Shown here: positions 52,534-61,541 of the stretch, piece after piece
Layout: each line of letters starts with the position of its first letter
How positions within the stretch are numbered: position 1 is the first letter of the stretch
Assembly: GCA_958418815.1 (NCBI GenBank)
Contig: CATZGB010000002.1
Span: forward strand, 1-64,000
From: an uncultured Bacteroidales bacterium
GTDB lineage: Bacteria > Bacteroidota > Bacteroidia > Bacteroidales > Muribaculaceae
DNA: 64,000 bases
Direction: 5' to 3'
The notes under the pieces: generated by a model
The model's input: only the letters and a program-made list of their open reading frames with translations
What the model was told of the DNA's origin: nothing
Databases searched by the model: none
Position numbers and translations under genes: made by a program

Positions 52534-52583
52534 TTTTTATCCAAAATGTAGCGGAACGGCCATACACGGCCACTTTCCGACCG

Positions 52584-52591
52584 CAAAGATA
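52584..52591 (-). promoter_or_regulatory. -7 box upstream of the structured RNA and the Crp-family gene
   Basis: TATCTTTG followed by C on the minus strand. Predicted start about 52577; the first transcribed bases form a further hairpin (CGGAA/TTCCG). No clear -33. Confidence 0.45.
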
Positions 52592-52640
52592 GCGAAAATA
52601 TTTGACAGCCGGGGGATTCGCTGAGAAAAAACATAACGTC

Positions 52641-52685
52641 AAGGCCATCCGTCACAACCGTTGCGATGGTGTGGCGGATGGCCTT
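52641..52685. terminator. 16-bp hairpin downstream of the pullulanase gene
   Basis: Arms 52641-52656 and 52670-52685 pair fully except for one G-U, with a T run on the minus strand shortly after. Terminator of pulA. Confidence 0.75.
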
Positions 52686-52713
52686 TATGGCTTGCTCACC
52701 TTGTGGGAGAAGG

Positions 52714-54774
52714 TCAGCGGTAGAGGATGAGGGCCGAACGCGGCTCGACCGCCGTGTTGCCGCCGGGGAGCATCAGCAGGGAGCCGTCGGCGTCACGCAG
52801 CCCTGAATGGTCAATCTTTCCGTCGCGGGCCACGACTGTCCATTTGCCCTTGGGCAGCTTGACCTCGGCAGCCTCGTCAGAGCCGTTGAAAATCACTTTT
52901 ATCTCTTTCCATTCGTCGCCGTTGGCGTTGTCGAGCAATGAGTAGGAGATGAGGTTGGGGGTTGTCACCTTGTCAAACTTGAGATGACGGGCGATATCCC
53001 CGGCTGTGGTCATGCGGAAAGCCGGATGGGCCTTGCGCAGGGCTATGAGTTCCTTGTAATACTCAAATTGGTCGGCGTTGATGTGCTTGAGGTTCCAGTC
53101 GATGGCGTTGATCGAGTCGGGCGACTTGTAGGAGTTGTGTACACCCTTCTTGTCACGGAACACCTCCTCGCCGGCAAACATGAATGGGGTGCCCTGCGAG
53201 GTGAAGACTATCGTCTGCGCCAGACGGGCGGCCCGCTGACGCTCAGCCTCTGAGGCCTCCGGCATCGACTTGGCCAGCTTGTCGGTGAGGGTCAGGTCGT
53301 CGTGGCAGCTCACATAGTTGATAATCTGAGCGGGGCTTGAGGCATAGGCGAATTTGGAGTTGTTGCCCTTTGAGTAATCGACCTGGGGATGGGCCGTCGA
53401 AGCGACGATGCCGATTTTCACGGTCTCCTCGTTGCCGGGCTTGCCTGTGGCGAATCCCCGGTCGGCGGCATTGGAATAATGCCCCTTGACAGCGTCGCGG
53501 ATGTCATCCGAGAACACAGCTATCCCCTCCATCCTGGCCACATTCTCCTTCAGGGCGCGGGCCTCCATCGGCAGGGGGGAGTTGCCGGCGGTCCAACCCT
53601 CGCCGTACACGAAAATCGAGGGGTTGATTTCCTTGAGGGCGGCGGCCACGCGGTTCATCGTCTCAGTGTCGTGTATGGCCATCAGGTCGAAACGGAAACC
53701 GTCGATGTGATATTCTTTTGCCCAGTATTTCACCGAGTTCACAATGAAATCGCCCATCATTGCGCGCTCGGATGCGGTCTCGTTGCCGCAACCCGACGCG
53801 TCGCTGTATGAGCCATCCTCATTGTGGCGGTAGAAGTAGCCTGGGGCCGTCAGCGAGAAGTTGGATTTGTCATTGTCGGCGGTATGGTTGTAGACCACAT
53901 CCATCACCACTCCTATCCCGGCGTCATGGAGCGCTTTCACCATCTCTTTCATCTCTCTGACACGGGTGGCGGGATCTGAGGGGTTGGTCGAGTATGAGCC
54001 TTCGGGAGCGTTGTAATTGTATGGGTCATAGCCCCAGTTGTATTGGTTTGCCGGGAGATTGGCCTCATCGACCGAGTTGTAGTCGTAGGAGGGGAGTATG
54101 TGGACATGTGTCACCCCGAGTTCCTTCAGATGGTCGATGCCGGTCTTGTCTCCGAGAGGCGAGACGGTTCCCTGCTCGGTCATGGCGAGGAACTTCCCTT
54201 TGTTTGCGATGCCCGAATTGGGGTGTATCGAGAAATCACGGTGATGCATCTCATACACCACCACGTCATTGATGGCTTTCACCTCGGGCCCCTTGTCGTC
54301 GGCCCAGCCGGCGGGATTGGTCGAGGAGAAGTCGATGACAGCCGCGCGATGGCCGTTGACACCGACCGCCTTGGCCCATATGCCGGGGGTCTCGTCGAGC
54401 CATTTGCCGTCAACTTTCACCTGGAAGGTGTAGAATTTGCCGTAGGGAACCGGAGTCACCGAGGCAGTCCAGGTGCCGTCTCCGGCCTTTTCCATATCGA
54501 TTGCCTCAAGAGCCTCACCTCCCCGTCCGCTATTGTAAAGACGGAGCTTAACAGCCTGGGCTTCGGGAGACCAGAGCCTGAAATCGGCCTTACCTGAGTT
54601 TATCGACAGCTCAAGGCCGTCACCCTCGTAAACCGGGTATGAGAGATATTTCGCGTCCACTTTTCCGGCAACCGCCGCGGCCACCTCATTGCCTGCGCCA
54701 CGCGCATACTGGGGTGCCAGCACGGCCCCTGCCACAAGTGAACCCACACATAGGTCAAACATAAAGTTTCTCAT
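52714..54774 (-). CDS. pulA: Secreted type I pullulanase (GH13_14)
   Basis: 686 residues from the Met at 54774, where NFMFDLCVGSLVAGAVLAPQYARG forms a signal peptide. An N-terminal CBM48-like domain (about 50-145) precedes the GH13 barrel. The type I pullulanase signature YNWGYDP is present, along with DVVYNHT, GFRFDLMAIHD (nucleophile Asp) and VYGEGWTAG (acid/base Glu). Debranches alpha-1,6 links in pullulan, starch or glycogen in the periplasm or at the surface. It complements the apparently cytosolic GH13 enzyme elsewhere in the window. Monocistronic by layout. Confidence 0.93.
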   Translation of the reverse strand: MRNFMFDLCVGSLVAGAVLAPQYARGAGNEVAAAVAGKVDAKYLSYPVYEGDGLELSINSGKADFRLWSPEAQAVKLRLYNSGRGGEALEAIDMEKAGDGTWTASVTPVPYGKFYTFQVKVDGKWLDETPGIWAKAVGVNGHRAAVIDFSSTNPAGWADDKGPEVKAINDVVVYEMHHRDFSIHPNSGIANKGKFLAMTEQGTVSPLGDKTGIDHLKELGVTHVHILPSYDYNSVDEANLPANQYNWGYDPYNYNAPEGSYSTNPSDPATRVREMKEMVKALHDAGIGVVMDVVYNHTADNDKSNFSLTAPGYFYRHNEDGSYSDASGCGNETASERAMMGDFIVNSVKYWAKEYHIDGFRFDLMAIHDTETMNRVAAALKEINPSIFVYGEGWTAGNSPLPMEARALKENVARMEGIAVFSDDIRDAVKGHYSNAADRGFATGKPGNEETVKIGIVASTAHPQVDYSKGNNSKFAYASSPAQIINYVSCHDDLTLTDKLAKSMPEASEAERQRAARLAQTIVFTSQGTPFMFAGEEVFRDKKGVHNSYKSPDSINAIDWNLKHINADQFEYYKELIALRKAHPAFRMTTAGDIARHLKFDKVTTPNLISYSLLDNANGDEWKEIKVIFNGSDEAAEVKLPKGKWTVVARDGKIDHSGLRDADGSLLMLPGGNTAVEPRSALILYR

Positions 54775-54929
54775 CTTGCTTTTAAGGTTGTTGTTTTGTC
54801 TGTGTCGGGAATTGATGATTCGGGTATGAATGTAAGAAATTTCGTGCCAGGCCGAGACGAGGCACAATCTCTCTGAAAACGCAACCTTTGACCGTTTTAT
54901 TGTGTTATATACTTGAAAAACTATTGATT

Positions 54930-55547
54930 ATGAAGAAACTTCAGAAATTCACCGGTATCCTATTGCTGCTCCTGTTGCTGGGGGCATGCTCCCCATTCAC
55001 GCTGGTCAACAGTGAAGTCTACAACAATGCCGACCTCGCGGAATACAAGACATTCCGCATCGTCACACCCGACATGGGCAAACTGCCTCCGGGCATGGAG
55101 ATGGCCACATATTACAACATCGCGGCGGCGATACGCCAGGAGATGGTGATGCGCGGTTACACCGAGTCGCCGGCCTCTCCCCTGCTGATCAACATCGCGG
55201 TGACCACCCAGAGGGAAATCGCCACCGAACCGCTCGTTCAGCCGGGCTACTTCCCGTATTACGGCCCATATTACCCATATTACATGTGGCCGCGATACAA
55301 TTACGGTCCTTACTGGCCGGCCGGAATCAACCCCAACGCACAGGTGATCACCGGGATATACAAAGAGGGTGTGCTGACGATGGACTTTGTCAACATCGAC
55401 ACCAAGCTGCCGCTCTATTCAGCGTCTGTGGCCACGATTATCAACAATGGCGACGGCCAGTACCGCAACCTAAAGAGCATCGCCGAGGCTGTGGAGACAT
55501 TGTTCTCACGCTTCCCTGTCAAGGTGTTGCCTCAGTACCGCAACTGA
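54930..55547 (+). CDS. DUF4136-like lipoprotein
   Basis: 205 residues from the ATG at 54930. Lipobox LLLLGAC followed by Ser-Pro-Phe. The DUF4136-type core begins NADLAEYKTFRIVTPD, and an aromatic run PYYGPYYPYYMWPRYNYGPYW sits mid-protein; ends with IAEAVETLFSRFPVKV. Members are periplasmic or outer-membrane lipoproteins of unknown function. A weak promoter (TTTG at 54887-54890, TATACTTG at 54908-54915, spacing 17) precedes it. Confidence 0.75.
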   Translation: MKKLQKFTGILLLLLLLGACSPFTLVNSEVYNNADLAEYKTFRIVTPDMGKLPPGMEMATYYNIAAAIRQEMVMRGYTESPASPLLINIAVTTQREIATEPLVQPGYFPYYGPYYPYYMWPRYNYGPYWPAGINPNAQVITGIYKEGVLTMDFVNIDTKLPLYSASVATIINNGDGQYRNLKSIAEAVETLFSRFPVKVLPQYRN

Positions 55548-55564
55548 CCTGACTACCTTTACGG

Positions 55565-56629
55565 TCACAACTTTATGCCCCTCGCGTCGAGGGCTTTCCT
55601 GAACGCGGCGGCATTGCGCTGATGGGTGGCATAGTCTGAGGTGAAATCGTGGTAGCCCGAAAAATCAGCGCGGGCACACATATATATGTAACCATGCTCC
55701 GGCGCGTCGATGACCGCCTGCAACGTGCGCTTGTCGGGAATCCGTATCGGGCCCGGCGGCAACCCCGCATAGCGGTAAGTATTGTAGGGGGAATCGATGT
55801 CAAGCATCGGTCCTCCTACTCTTTTTATGGAGAAATCCCCCACGGCGTATTTCACCGTCGGGTCAGCCTGCAGCTTCATCCCCCTCTTGAGCCGGTTGAC
55901 ATAAAGCCTCGCCACCTTTCCCCGTTCGTCGGCCTTGGCGGTCTCCTCCTCGGCTATGGAGGCAATCACCTCTACCTCGTCGGGGGTAAGGCCGAGCGCG
56001 GCGGCTTTTCCGCGGCGCTCTTCATTCCAGAACGAGTCATGGTTTTTCAATATCTTCTGTATGGTCTTGCGCGGGTCTGTTGTCCAGTAGACCTCATACG
56101 TGTCGGGCATCATGCGCCCGAGCAGCACGGCCTCAGACACCCCCTGCGCTTCAGCCTCCAGGGCGAATGCCTCCTTGAAATCATCCTCGCTCCAGTCCAT
56201 CCGCGAGGCAAGGCGCTCGGCGAGCTGGTCGAGGGTGCGGATGTTGTTGAATGTGAGCCTTACCGGAGTCTGCCGTCCGCTGTCAAGCATCCTGGCGATG
56301 TTGATGGCTTTCTCTCCGGGCTCCACAAGATACGCACCCCGGCTCTTGGCAGGGTTGCCTCCCCAGTAACCGGCGACTTTACGGCCATATTCATCCCCGA
56401 GTGATTTCCTGAGGGAATCGGCCACTGACTCCTTGGTGGCACCCTGCGGAATCCTTATCCACACAGCCTCGTCTCCATCGTAACGGCTCGCCATAGAGGT
56501 GAACTGCCATACTCCCCAGCACATCACCGCGAGGGCAATCACTGTCACGGCAACGCGTCCGCGGCGTTTGGCCCGTTTCTTGTCCTTGCCATCCTCCTTG
56601 CGGCTGTTGTTGTCTTTGCTCATATCCAT
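55565..56629 (-). CDS. mltG: Endolytic murein transglycosylase MltG
   Basis: 354 residues from the Met at 56629 (Met at 56623 also possible); longer frames upstream run into the promoter region. Cytosolic basic N-terminus (KKRAKRRGR), one transmembrane helix (VAVTVIALAVMCWGVW), a LysM-like subdomain, then the YceG catalytic core with EVIASIAEEETAKADERGKVA, the catalytic Glu near residue 226, and LQADPTVKYAVG. Cuts nascent peptidoglycan strands near the membrane, limiting glycan length. Confidence 0.93.
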   Translation of the reverse strand: MDMSKDNNSRKEDGKDKKRAKRRGRVAVTVIALAVMCWGVWQFTSMASRYDGDEAVWIRIPQGATKESVADSLRKSLGDEYGRKVAGYWGGNPAKSRGAYLVEPGEKAINIARMLDSGRQTPVRLTFNNIRTLDQLAERLASRMDWSEDDFKEAFALEAEAQGVSEAVLLGRMMPDTYEVYWTTDPRKTIQKILKNHDSFWNEERRGKAAALGLTPDEVEVIASIAEEETAKADERGKVARLYVNRLKRGMKLQADPTVKYAVGDFSIKRVGGPMLDIDSPYNTYRYAGLPPGPIRIPDKRTLQAVIDAPEHGYIYMCARADFSGYHDFTSDYATHQRNAAAFRKALDARGIKL

Positions 56630-56646
56630 TATTTTTATTGCGGGGT

Positions 56647-56654
56647 CAAAATTA
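56647..56654 (-). promoter_or_regulatory. -7 box of mltG
   Basis: TAATTTTG on the minus strand, 18 nt before the mltG start; -33 not evident. Confidence 0.4.
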
Positions 56655-56698
56655 AGAATTTTCCAGATGTGAATGATGCGTTTTCCACGAAAAATCGT

Positions 56699-56706
56699 TA
56701 AATTTG
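56699..56706 (+). promoter_or_regulatory. -7 box of the outer-membrane barrel gene
   Basis: TAAATTTG followed by C, 16 nt before the ATG at 56723; -33 weak. Confidence 0.45.
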
Positions 56707-56722
56707 CAAAAAAATTTATCCT

Positions 56723-57370
56723 ATGAAAATCAATAAGATTCTCTCTGCCCTTTTCGTGGCCGCCATCGTGGCAATGTCGTTCAACGCCAATGCCGCAGGT
56801 CCCCTCAAATTCGGCATCAAGGGGGGTGTGACGGTCAACGACCTCAAATTCAACGAAGACATCTTCAAGGCCGACAACCGCTGCGGCTACACCATCGGAC
56901 TTATGACCAAGTTCACAGCCCCGATCATAAACATCGGCTTCGACGCGTCGGTGATGTTCACCCACCGCGTCACCAAAGTGGACGGATTAACTGTCATAGG
57001 TACCGACATGTCCCAGCAGGAGGTTTACGACGGCTCCATCAAAAGCGACTACATCGAAATCCCCATCAACTTCCGCTGGGACATAGGGCTGCCTGTCATC
57101 GGCAAGTTCGTCAGCCCCTTCCTGACCACCGGCCCTGACTTCTCATTCCTCGTGTCAAAGCAGAATGTGAGCAACGCCTGGAACAAACACACCTTCGATT
57201 TCGCCTGGAACTTCGGTTTCGGTCTGATGTTTGTCAACAAGGTGCAGCTCCACGCCTCTTACGGCCTGGGACTCAACAACGCCGCCTCCTCCGACTCCGC
57301 CCTCTACGGCAAGAACCTCGGCGACGGCAAGAACCGCTTCTGGAGCGTCACAGCCGCCTACCTTTTCTAA
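56723..57370 (+). CDS. Small outer-membrane beta-barrel protein
   Basis: 215 residues. Signal peptide KINKILSALFVAAIVAMSFNANA, then alternating strands typical of the PF13568-type Bacteroidetes porin family: LKFGIKGGVTVNDLKF at the start, SDYIEIPINFRWDIGLP in the middle and a C-terminal FWSVTAAYLF with terminal Phe. Function unknown; eight-strand size. pyrK begins 10 bp downstream, so read-through is possible. Confidence 0.85.
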   Translation: MKINKILSALFVAAIVAMSFNANAAGPLKFGIKGGVTVNDLKFNEDIFKADNRCGYTIGLMTKFTAPIINIGFDASVMFTHRVTKVDGLTVIGTDMSQQEVYDGSIKSDYIEIPINFRWDIGLPVIGKFVSPFLTTGPDFSFLVSKQNVSNAWNKHTFDFAWNFGFGLMFVNKVQLHASYGLGLNNAASSDSALYGKNLGDGKNRFWSVTAAYLF

Positions 57371-57380
57371 ACATCTCCCG

Positions 57381-58160
57381 ATGGGCAAGAAACAGATTTT
57401 CAACGCTACGTTAACGGCCATCCGCGCCCTTTCCGAACGCTACTCGATGCTCACCCTCACCCTCCCCGCCACAGTCGGCGACATGGAGGTGCTGCCGGGT
57501 CAGTTCGTCGAAATCAGGGTCGCCGACTCGCCATCGACCTACCTGCGCCGTCCGATTTCCATATGCGACTACGACGCGGCCTCACGGGTCATGACCCTGC
57601 TGATACGCCGCGCCGGCGAAGGCACCGAGCATCTCTGCAATCTCCCCGAGGGGAGCGCGCTCGACATCGTCGGCCCCCTCGGCAACGGGTTCTCGATTCC
57701 GGCACCCGGCTCCACGGCGCTGCTGGCAGGGGGAGGCATCGGGGTGGCCCCGCTGATGCTCCTTGGAAAGAAGATGAAAGAGCAGGGTGTAACCCCCTGT
57801 TTCCTCCTCGGGGCGCGGACAGCGTCAGAAATCCTGCTGGCCGAGGAGTTCGCCGCCATAGGCCAGGTGGCCATCTCCACCGATGACGGCACAGCTGGCG
57901 AAAAAGGCTACGCCGCCGACAACTCGGTCCTCGGCCGTCATTACGACCTTGTCTGCACCTGCGGCCCGAAACCGATGATGACAGGAATCGCCCGCAAAGC
58001 CCGCGCCAACGGCTCCCCCTGCGAGGTGTCGCTGGAAAACCTGATGGCCTGTGGCCTCGGGGCATGCCTCTGCTGCGTGGAGCCGACACTCAAGGGCAAC
58101 CTGCGCGCATGCGTCGAGGGGCCTGTCTTCGACACGGGCATGCTCCTATGGGAGATATGA
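57381..58160 (+). CDS. pyrK: Dihydroorotate dehydrogenase electron-transfer subunit
   Basis: 259 residues from the ATG at 57381. FAD-binding front (YLRRPISICDYD), NAD-binding Rossmann part (LLAGGGIGVAPLM), and a [2Fe-2S] cluster Cys224-x4-Cys229-x2-Cys232-x11-Cys244. Passes electrons from PyrD (class 1B) to NAD. pyrD follows after 55 bp. Confidence 0.93.
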   Translation: MGKKQIFNATLTAIRALSERYSMLTLTLPATVGDMEVLPGQFVEIRVADSPSTYLRRPISICDYDAASRVMTLLIRRAGEGTEHLCNLPEGSALDIVGPLGNGFSIPAPGSTALLAGGGIGVAPLMLLGKKMKEQGVTPCFLLGARTASEILLAEEFAAIGQVAISTDDGTAGEKGYAADNSVLGRHYDLVCTCGPKPMMTGIARKARANGSPCEVSLENLMACGLGACLCCVEPTLKGNLRACVEGPVFDTGMLLWEI

Positions 58161-58215
58161 CCTGCATCTTCCCCCGAGCAGCAAACATTCTGTAAACCTC
58201 AAGATTTCATTATAC

Positions 58216-59151
58216 ATGGCCAACTGCCAGGCTTCACCTGCCAACAACGTTAATCTCGCCGTCGAAATCGCCGGACTGAGGATGAAAAACCCGATGCTCA
58301 CCGCGTCGGGCACTTTCGGTTTCGGCGAGGAGTTCGCCGACTTCATCGACCTCGAAAAGCTCGGAGGGTTCATCGTCAAGGGAACCACACTCGAGCCTCG
58401 CGAGGGGAACCCCTATCCCCGCATGGCAGAGACCCCGTCAGGCATGCTCAATGCCGTCGGGCTCCAGAATAAAGGGGTAGACCACTTCATTTCAGACATC
58501 TATCCGCGCCTCAAAGGGCTTGACACAAACGTGCTGGTCAACGTGTCAGGCGCGAAAATCGAAGACTATGTGGCGGTGGCCGAGAAACTGGCCCAGCTCG
58601 ACGGCATCCCGGCCATCGAGGTCAACATATCCTGCCCCAACGTCAAGAAGGGAGGCATGGCTTTCGGCACCACCACCGACGGGGCCGAGGCTGTCACATC
58701 CGCCATCCGCAAGGCATGGCCGAGGACACTCATTGTGAAGCTTTCGCCCAATGTCACCTCCATCGCCGACATAGCCAAGGCGGTAGAGGGCGCGGGGGCC
58801 GACTCCGTGTCGCTCATCAACACCCTGATGGGAATGGCAGTCGATGTCGAACGCCGCCGTCCCTGCCTGTCGACCGTGACAGGCGGACTGTCGGGAGCTG
58901 CCGTGCGCCCCGTTGCCGTCAGGATGGTATGGCAGGCATCCAAGGCCGTGAACATTCCGGTAATCGGGCTTGGAGGCATATCCTCGGGCCGCGACGCGAT
59001 AGAGTTCATGCTCGCCGGAGCCAGGGCCGTGCAGATAGGCACCGCCAACTTCATCGACCCGCAGGTGACCGTCAAGGCCATTGACTGGATGGAGGACTGG
59101 TGTCGCCGACATGGCGTCGCCGACATCAACGAGATAGTCGGGGAAATCTGA
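58216..59151 (+). CDS. pyrD: Dihydroorotate dehydrogenase, class 1B catalytic subunit
   Basis: 311 residues from the ATG at 58216. FMN TIM barrel with NPMLTASGTFGFG, LENAV-type substrate loop region GMLNAVGLQNKG, active-site Cys140 in EVNISCPNVKKGG, and IGLGGISSGRDAIEFMLAGA. Oxidises dihydroorotate to orotate in pyrimidine synthesis, partnered with PyrK. Confidence 0.95.
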   Translation: MANCQASPANNVNLAVEIAGLRMKNPMLTASGTFGFGEEFADFIDLEKLGGFIVKGTTLEPREGNPYPRMAETPSGMLNAVGLQNKGVDHFISDIYPRLKGLDTNVLVNVSGAKIEDYVAVAEKLAQLDGIPAIEVNISCPNVKKGGMAFGTTTDGAEAVTSAIRKAWPRTLIVKLSPNVTSIADIAKAVEGAGADSVSLINTLMGMAVDVERRRPCLSTVTGGLSGAAVRPVAVRMVWQASKAVNIPVIGLGGISSGRDAIEFMLAGARAVQIGTANFIDPQVTVKAIDWMEDWCRRHGVADINEIVGEI

Positions 59152-59206
59152 CACCGTCACCGACGGCCCACGAAATCAAATCCGAACAAGCACATTACAT
59201 CTAATA

Positions 59207-60178
59207 ATGGGATTTTTCAACAAATTTTTCTCCAAAGAGAAGAAAGAGACCCTCGACAAGGGGCTTGACCGCACCAAGCAGGGTCTGTTCTCGAAAATCA
59301 CACGCGCCATCGCCGGGAAATCGAAAATCGACGATGACGTGCTTGACAACCTCGAGGAGGTGTTCATTACCTCCGACGTGGGGGTCGACACCACCCTCAA
59401 AATCATCGAACGTATCGAGGCCCGTGTGGCCCGCGACAAATATGTCAACTCCTCGGAACTCAACAAGCTCCTGTGCGAGGAAATCTGCGAACTTCTCGCC
59501 GAGAACAACAACGAGTCATCCGAGGAAGACTTCACCGTGCCCAAAGGCCATCATCCCCACGTGATAATGGTGGTCGGCGTAAACGGCGTAGGCAAGACAA
59601 CCACAATCGGAAAACTCGCCGCCCAGTTCAAGGCCGCCGGCAACAAGGTGATGCTCGGGGCAGCCGACACATTCCGCGCCGCCGCCGTCGAGCAGCTCGA
59701 CATCTGGGGAGAACGGGCCGGAGTGCCTGTGGTGAAACAGGGGCTCGGGGCCGACCCGGCCGCAGTGGCGTTCGACACCCTGCAGTCGGCCAAGGCCAAC
59801 GACGTGGATGTCGTGATCATCGACACCGCCGGCCGTCTCCACAACAAGAAAGGACTGATGGACGAGCTGTCAAAAATCCGCAACGTGATGCAGAAAGTCG
59901 TGCCCGACGCGCCCCACGAGGTGCTGCTGGTGCTTGATGGCTCGACGGGGCAGAACGCCTTCGAGCAGGCCCGCCAGTTTGTGGCCGCAACAAGCGTCAA
60001 CGAGCTCGCCATCACCAAGCTTGACGGCACAGCCAAGGGTGGTGTCGTGATAGGCATCTCCGACCAGTTCAAGATTCCGGTGAAATACATCGGCCTCGGC
60101 GAAGGCATCAACGACCTCCAGGTGTTCCACAAGAAAGAATTCGTAGAATCGCTCTTCAACGAGGACAACCTCAAATGA
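59207..60178 (+). CDS. ftsY: Signal recognition particle receptor FtsY
   Basis: 323 residues. Short basic N-terminal part rather than the long acidic A domain of E. coli, then the NG GTPase: P-loop GVNGVGKTTT (from residue 124), DTAGRLHNK, TKLDGTAKGG and a C-terminal GLGEGINDLQVF. Docks ribosome-nascent chain-SRP complexes at the inner membrane. Its stop overlaps the rimO start by 4 nt. Confidence 0.96.
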   Translation: MGFFNKFFSKEKKETLDKGLDRTKQGLFSKITRAIAGKSKIDDDVLDNLEEVFITSDVGVDTTLKIIERIEARVARDKYVNSSELNKLLCEEICELLAENNNESSEEDFTVPKGHHPHVIMVVGVNGVGKTTTIGKLAAQFKAAGNKVMLGAADTFRAAAVEQLDIWGERAGVPVVKQGLGADPAAVAFDTLQSAKANDVDVVIIDTAGRLHNKKGLMDELSKIRNVMQKVVPDAPHEVLLVLDGSTGQNAFEQARQFVAATSVNELAITKLDGTAKGGVVIGISDQFKIPVKYIGLGEGINDLQVFHKKEFVESLFNEDNLK

Positions 60179-61524
60179 CAATGACAAAGAAAAGAAGCGT
60201 CAATGTGGTCACATTGGGCTGTTCAAAGAACCTGGTCGATTCCGAGCGGGTTCTTTCAATGCTGTCCGATGCCGGTTTCGAGGCATACCATCAGACCGAT
60301 GACGACACAGACATAGTGGTGATAAACACCTGCGGGTTCATCGGCGACGCCAAAGAGGAGTCGGTCAACACCATCCTGGAGTTCTGCGAGGCCAAGAAAC
60401 GGGGCGACATCTCCGAGCTTTATGTCATGGGCTGCCTTTCTGAACGATACCGCGACGACCTCCGGAAGGAGATTCCCGAGGTGGACCGGTATTACGGCAA
60501 ATTCGACTGGACAGAGCTTGTAGGCGACTTGTCATCATCCGCAGATGATGAGGATGGCAATGTCAGCGGCGACGAGCCTGCCGGCAGCGAAAAATCGCCC
60601 CGCGTGGTCACCACCCCCTCCCATCACGCCTACATCAAGATTTCCGAAGGATGCAACCGTTTCTGCGCCTTCTGCGCGATTCCGCTCATCACCGGCCGCC
60701 ACCATTCGCGTCCGATGGAGGAAATCGAGGCGGAGGTCGGCACGCTTGCCGCAAAAGGGGTCAAAGAATTCAACATCATAGCCCAGGATTTGTCAAGCTA
60801 TGGACTTGACCTTTATGGCGTACACCGCCTGGCGCAGCTCGTCGACCGCCTGGCCGACATACCCGGTGTAGAGCGCATAAGGCTGCATTACGCCTACCCC
60901 GCCGATTTCCCGATGGACATACTCGACGTGATGGCCCGCAGGGATAATGTCTGCAAATATCTCGACATCGCCCTGCAACACATATCCGACCGTGTGCTGA
61001 CCAACATGCGCCGCCACATATCCGCCGACGAGACCCGACGGCTGCTGGCTGAAATCCGTCGCCGTGTGCCGGGCATACATATCCGCACCACTCTGATGGT
61101 AGGCTTCCCCGGAGAGGAAGAGGCAGACTTTGAAGAGCTGATGGAGTTTATTAGGGAGCAGCGTTTCGAGCGCATGGGCGCATTCGCCTACTGCGAGGAG
61201 GAGGGCACTTTCGCCGCCAACAACCTTCCCGACCTGATTCCGGAGGATGTAAAGCAAGAGAGGCTCAGCCGCCTTATGGCCCTCCAGGAGGAAATCTCCC
61301 TCGAAATCCAGCAAGAGAAAAAAGGGAAGGAGATGGATGTCATAATTGACTCCGAGGAGGAGGACTATTATGTCGGTCGCACCGAATTCGACTCCCCCGA
61401 GGTAGACCCCGAGGTGCTGGTAAAAAAGACCCGTGACCTCAATATGGGCGACATCGTCAGGGTAAAAATCACAGAGACCTTGCCGTTTGAACTGATTGGC
61501 GAACCTCTGCCTGATCGCTCATAA
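60175..61524 (+). CDS. rimO: Ribosomal protein S12 methylthiotransferase RimO
   Basis: 449 residues. N-terminal UPF0004 domain with cluster Cys in TLGCSKNL, NTCGFI and MGCLSE; the radical SAM core has Cys160-x3-Cys164-x2-Cys167 (CNRFCAFC); a C-terminal TRAM domain ends the protein. GRHHSRPMEEI and TTLMVGFPGE are typical. Adds a methylthio group to the conserved Asp of S12. An acidic insert (SSADDEDGNVSGDEPAGSEK) around residues 120-140 looks lineage-specific. Translationally coupled to ftsY. Confidence 0.95.
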   Translation: MTMTKKRSVNVVTLGCSKNLVDSERVLSMLSDAGFEAYHQTDDDTDIVVINTCGFIGDAKEESVNTILEFCEAKKRGDISELYVMGCLSERYRDDLRKEIPEVDRYYGKFDWTELVGDLSSSADDEDGNVSGDEPAGSEKSPRVVTTPSHHAYIKISEGCNRFCAFCAIPLITGRHHSRPMEEIEAEVGTLAAKGVKEFNIIAQDLSSYGLDLYGVHRLAQLVDRLADIPGVERIRLHYAYPADFPMDILDVMARRDNVCKYLDIALQHISDRVLTNMRRHISADETRRLLAEIRRRVPGIHIRTTLMVGFPGEEEADFEELMEFIREQRFERMGAFAYCEEEGTFAANNLPDLIPEDVKQERLSRLMALQEEISLEIQQEKKGKEMDVIIDSEEEDYYVGRTEFDSPEVDPEVLVKKTRDLNMGDIVRVKITETLPFELIGEPLPDRS

Positions 61525-61541
61525 GTCTCAGACTCCTCTAT

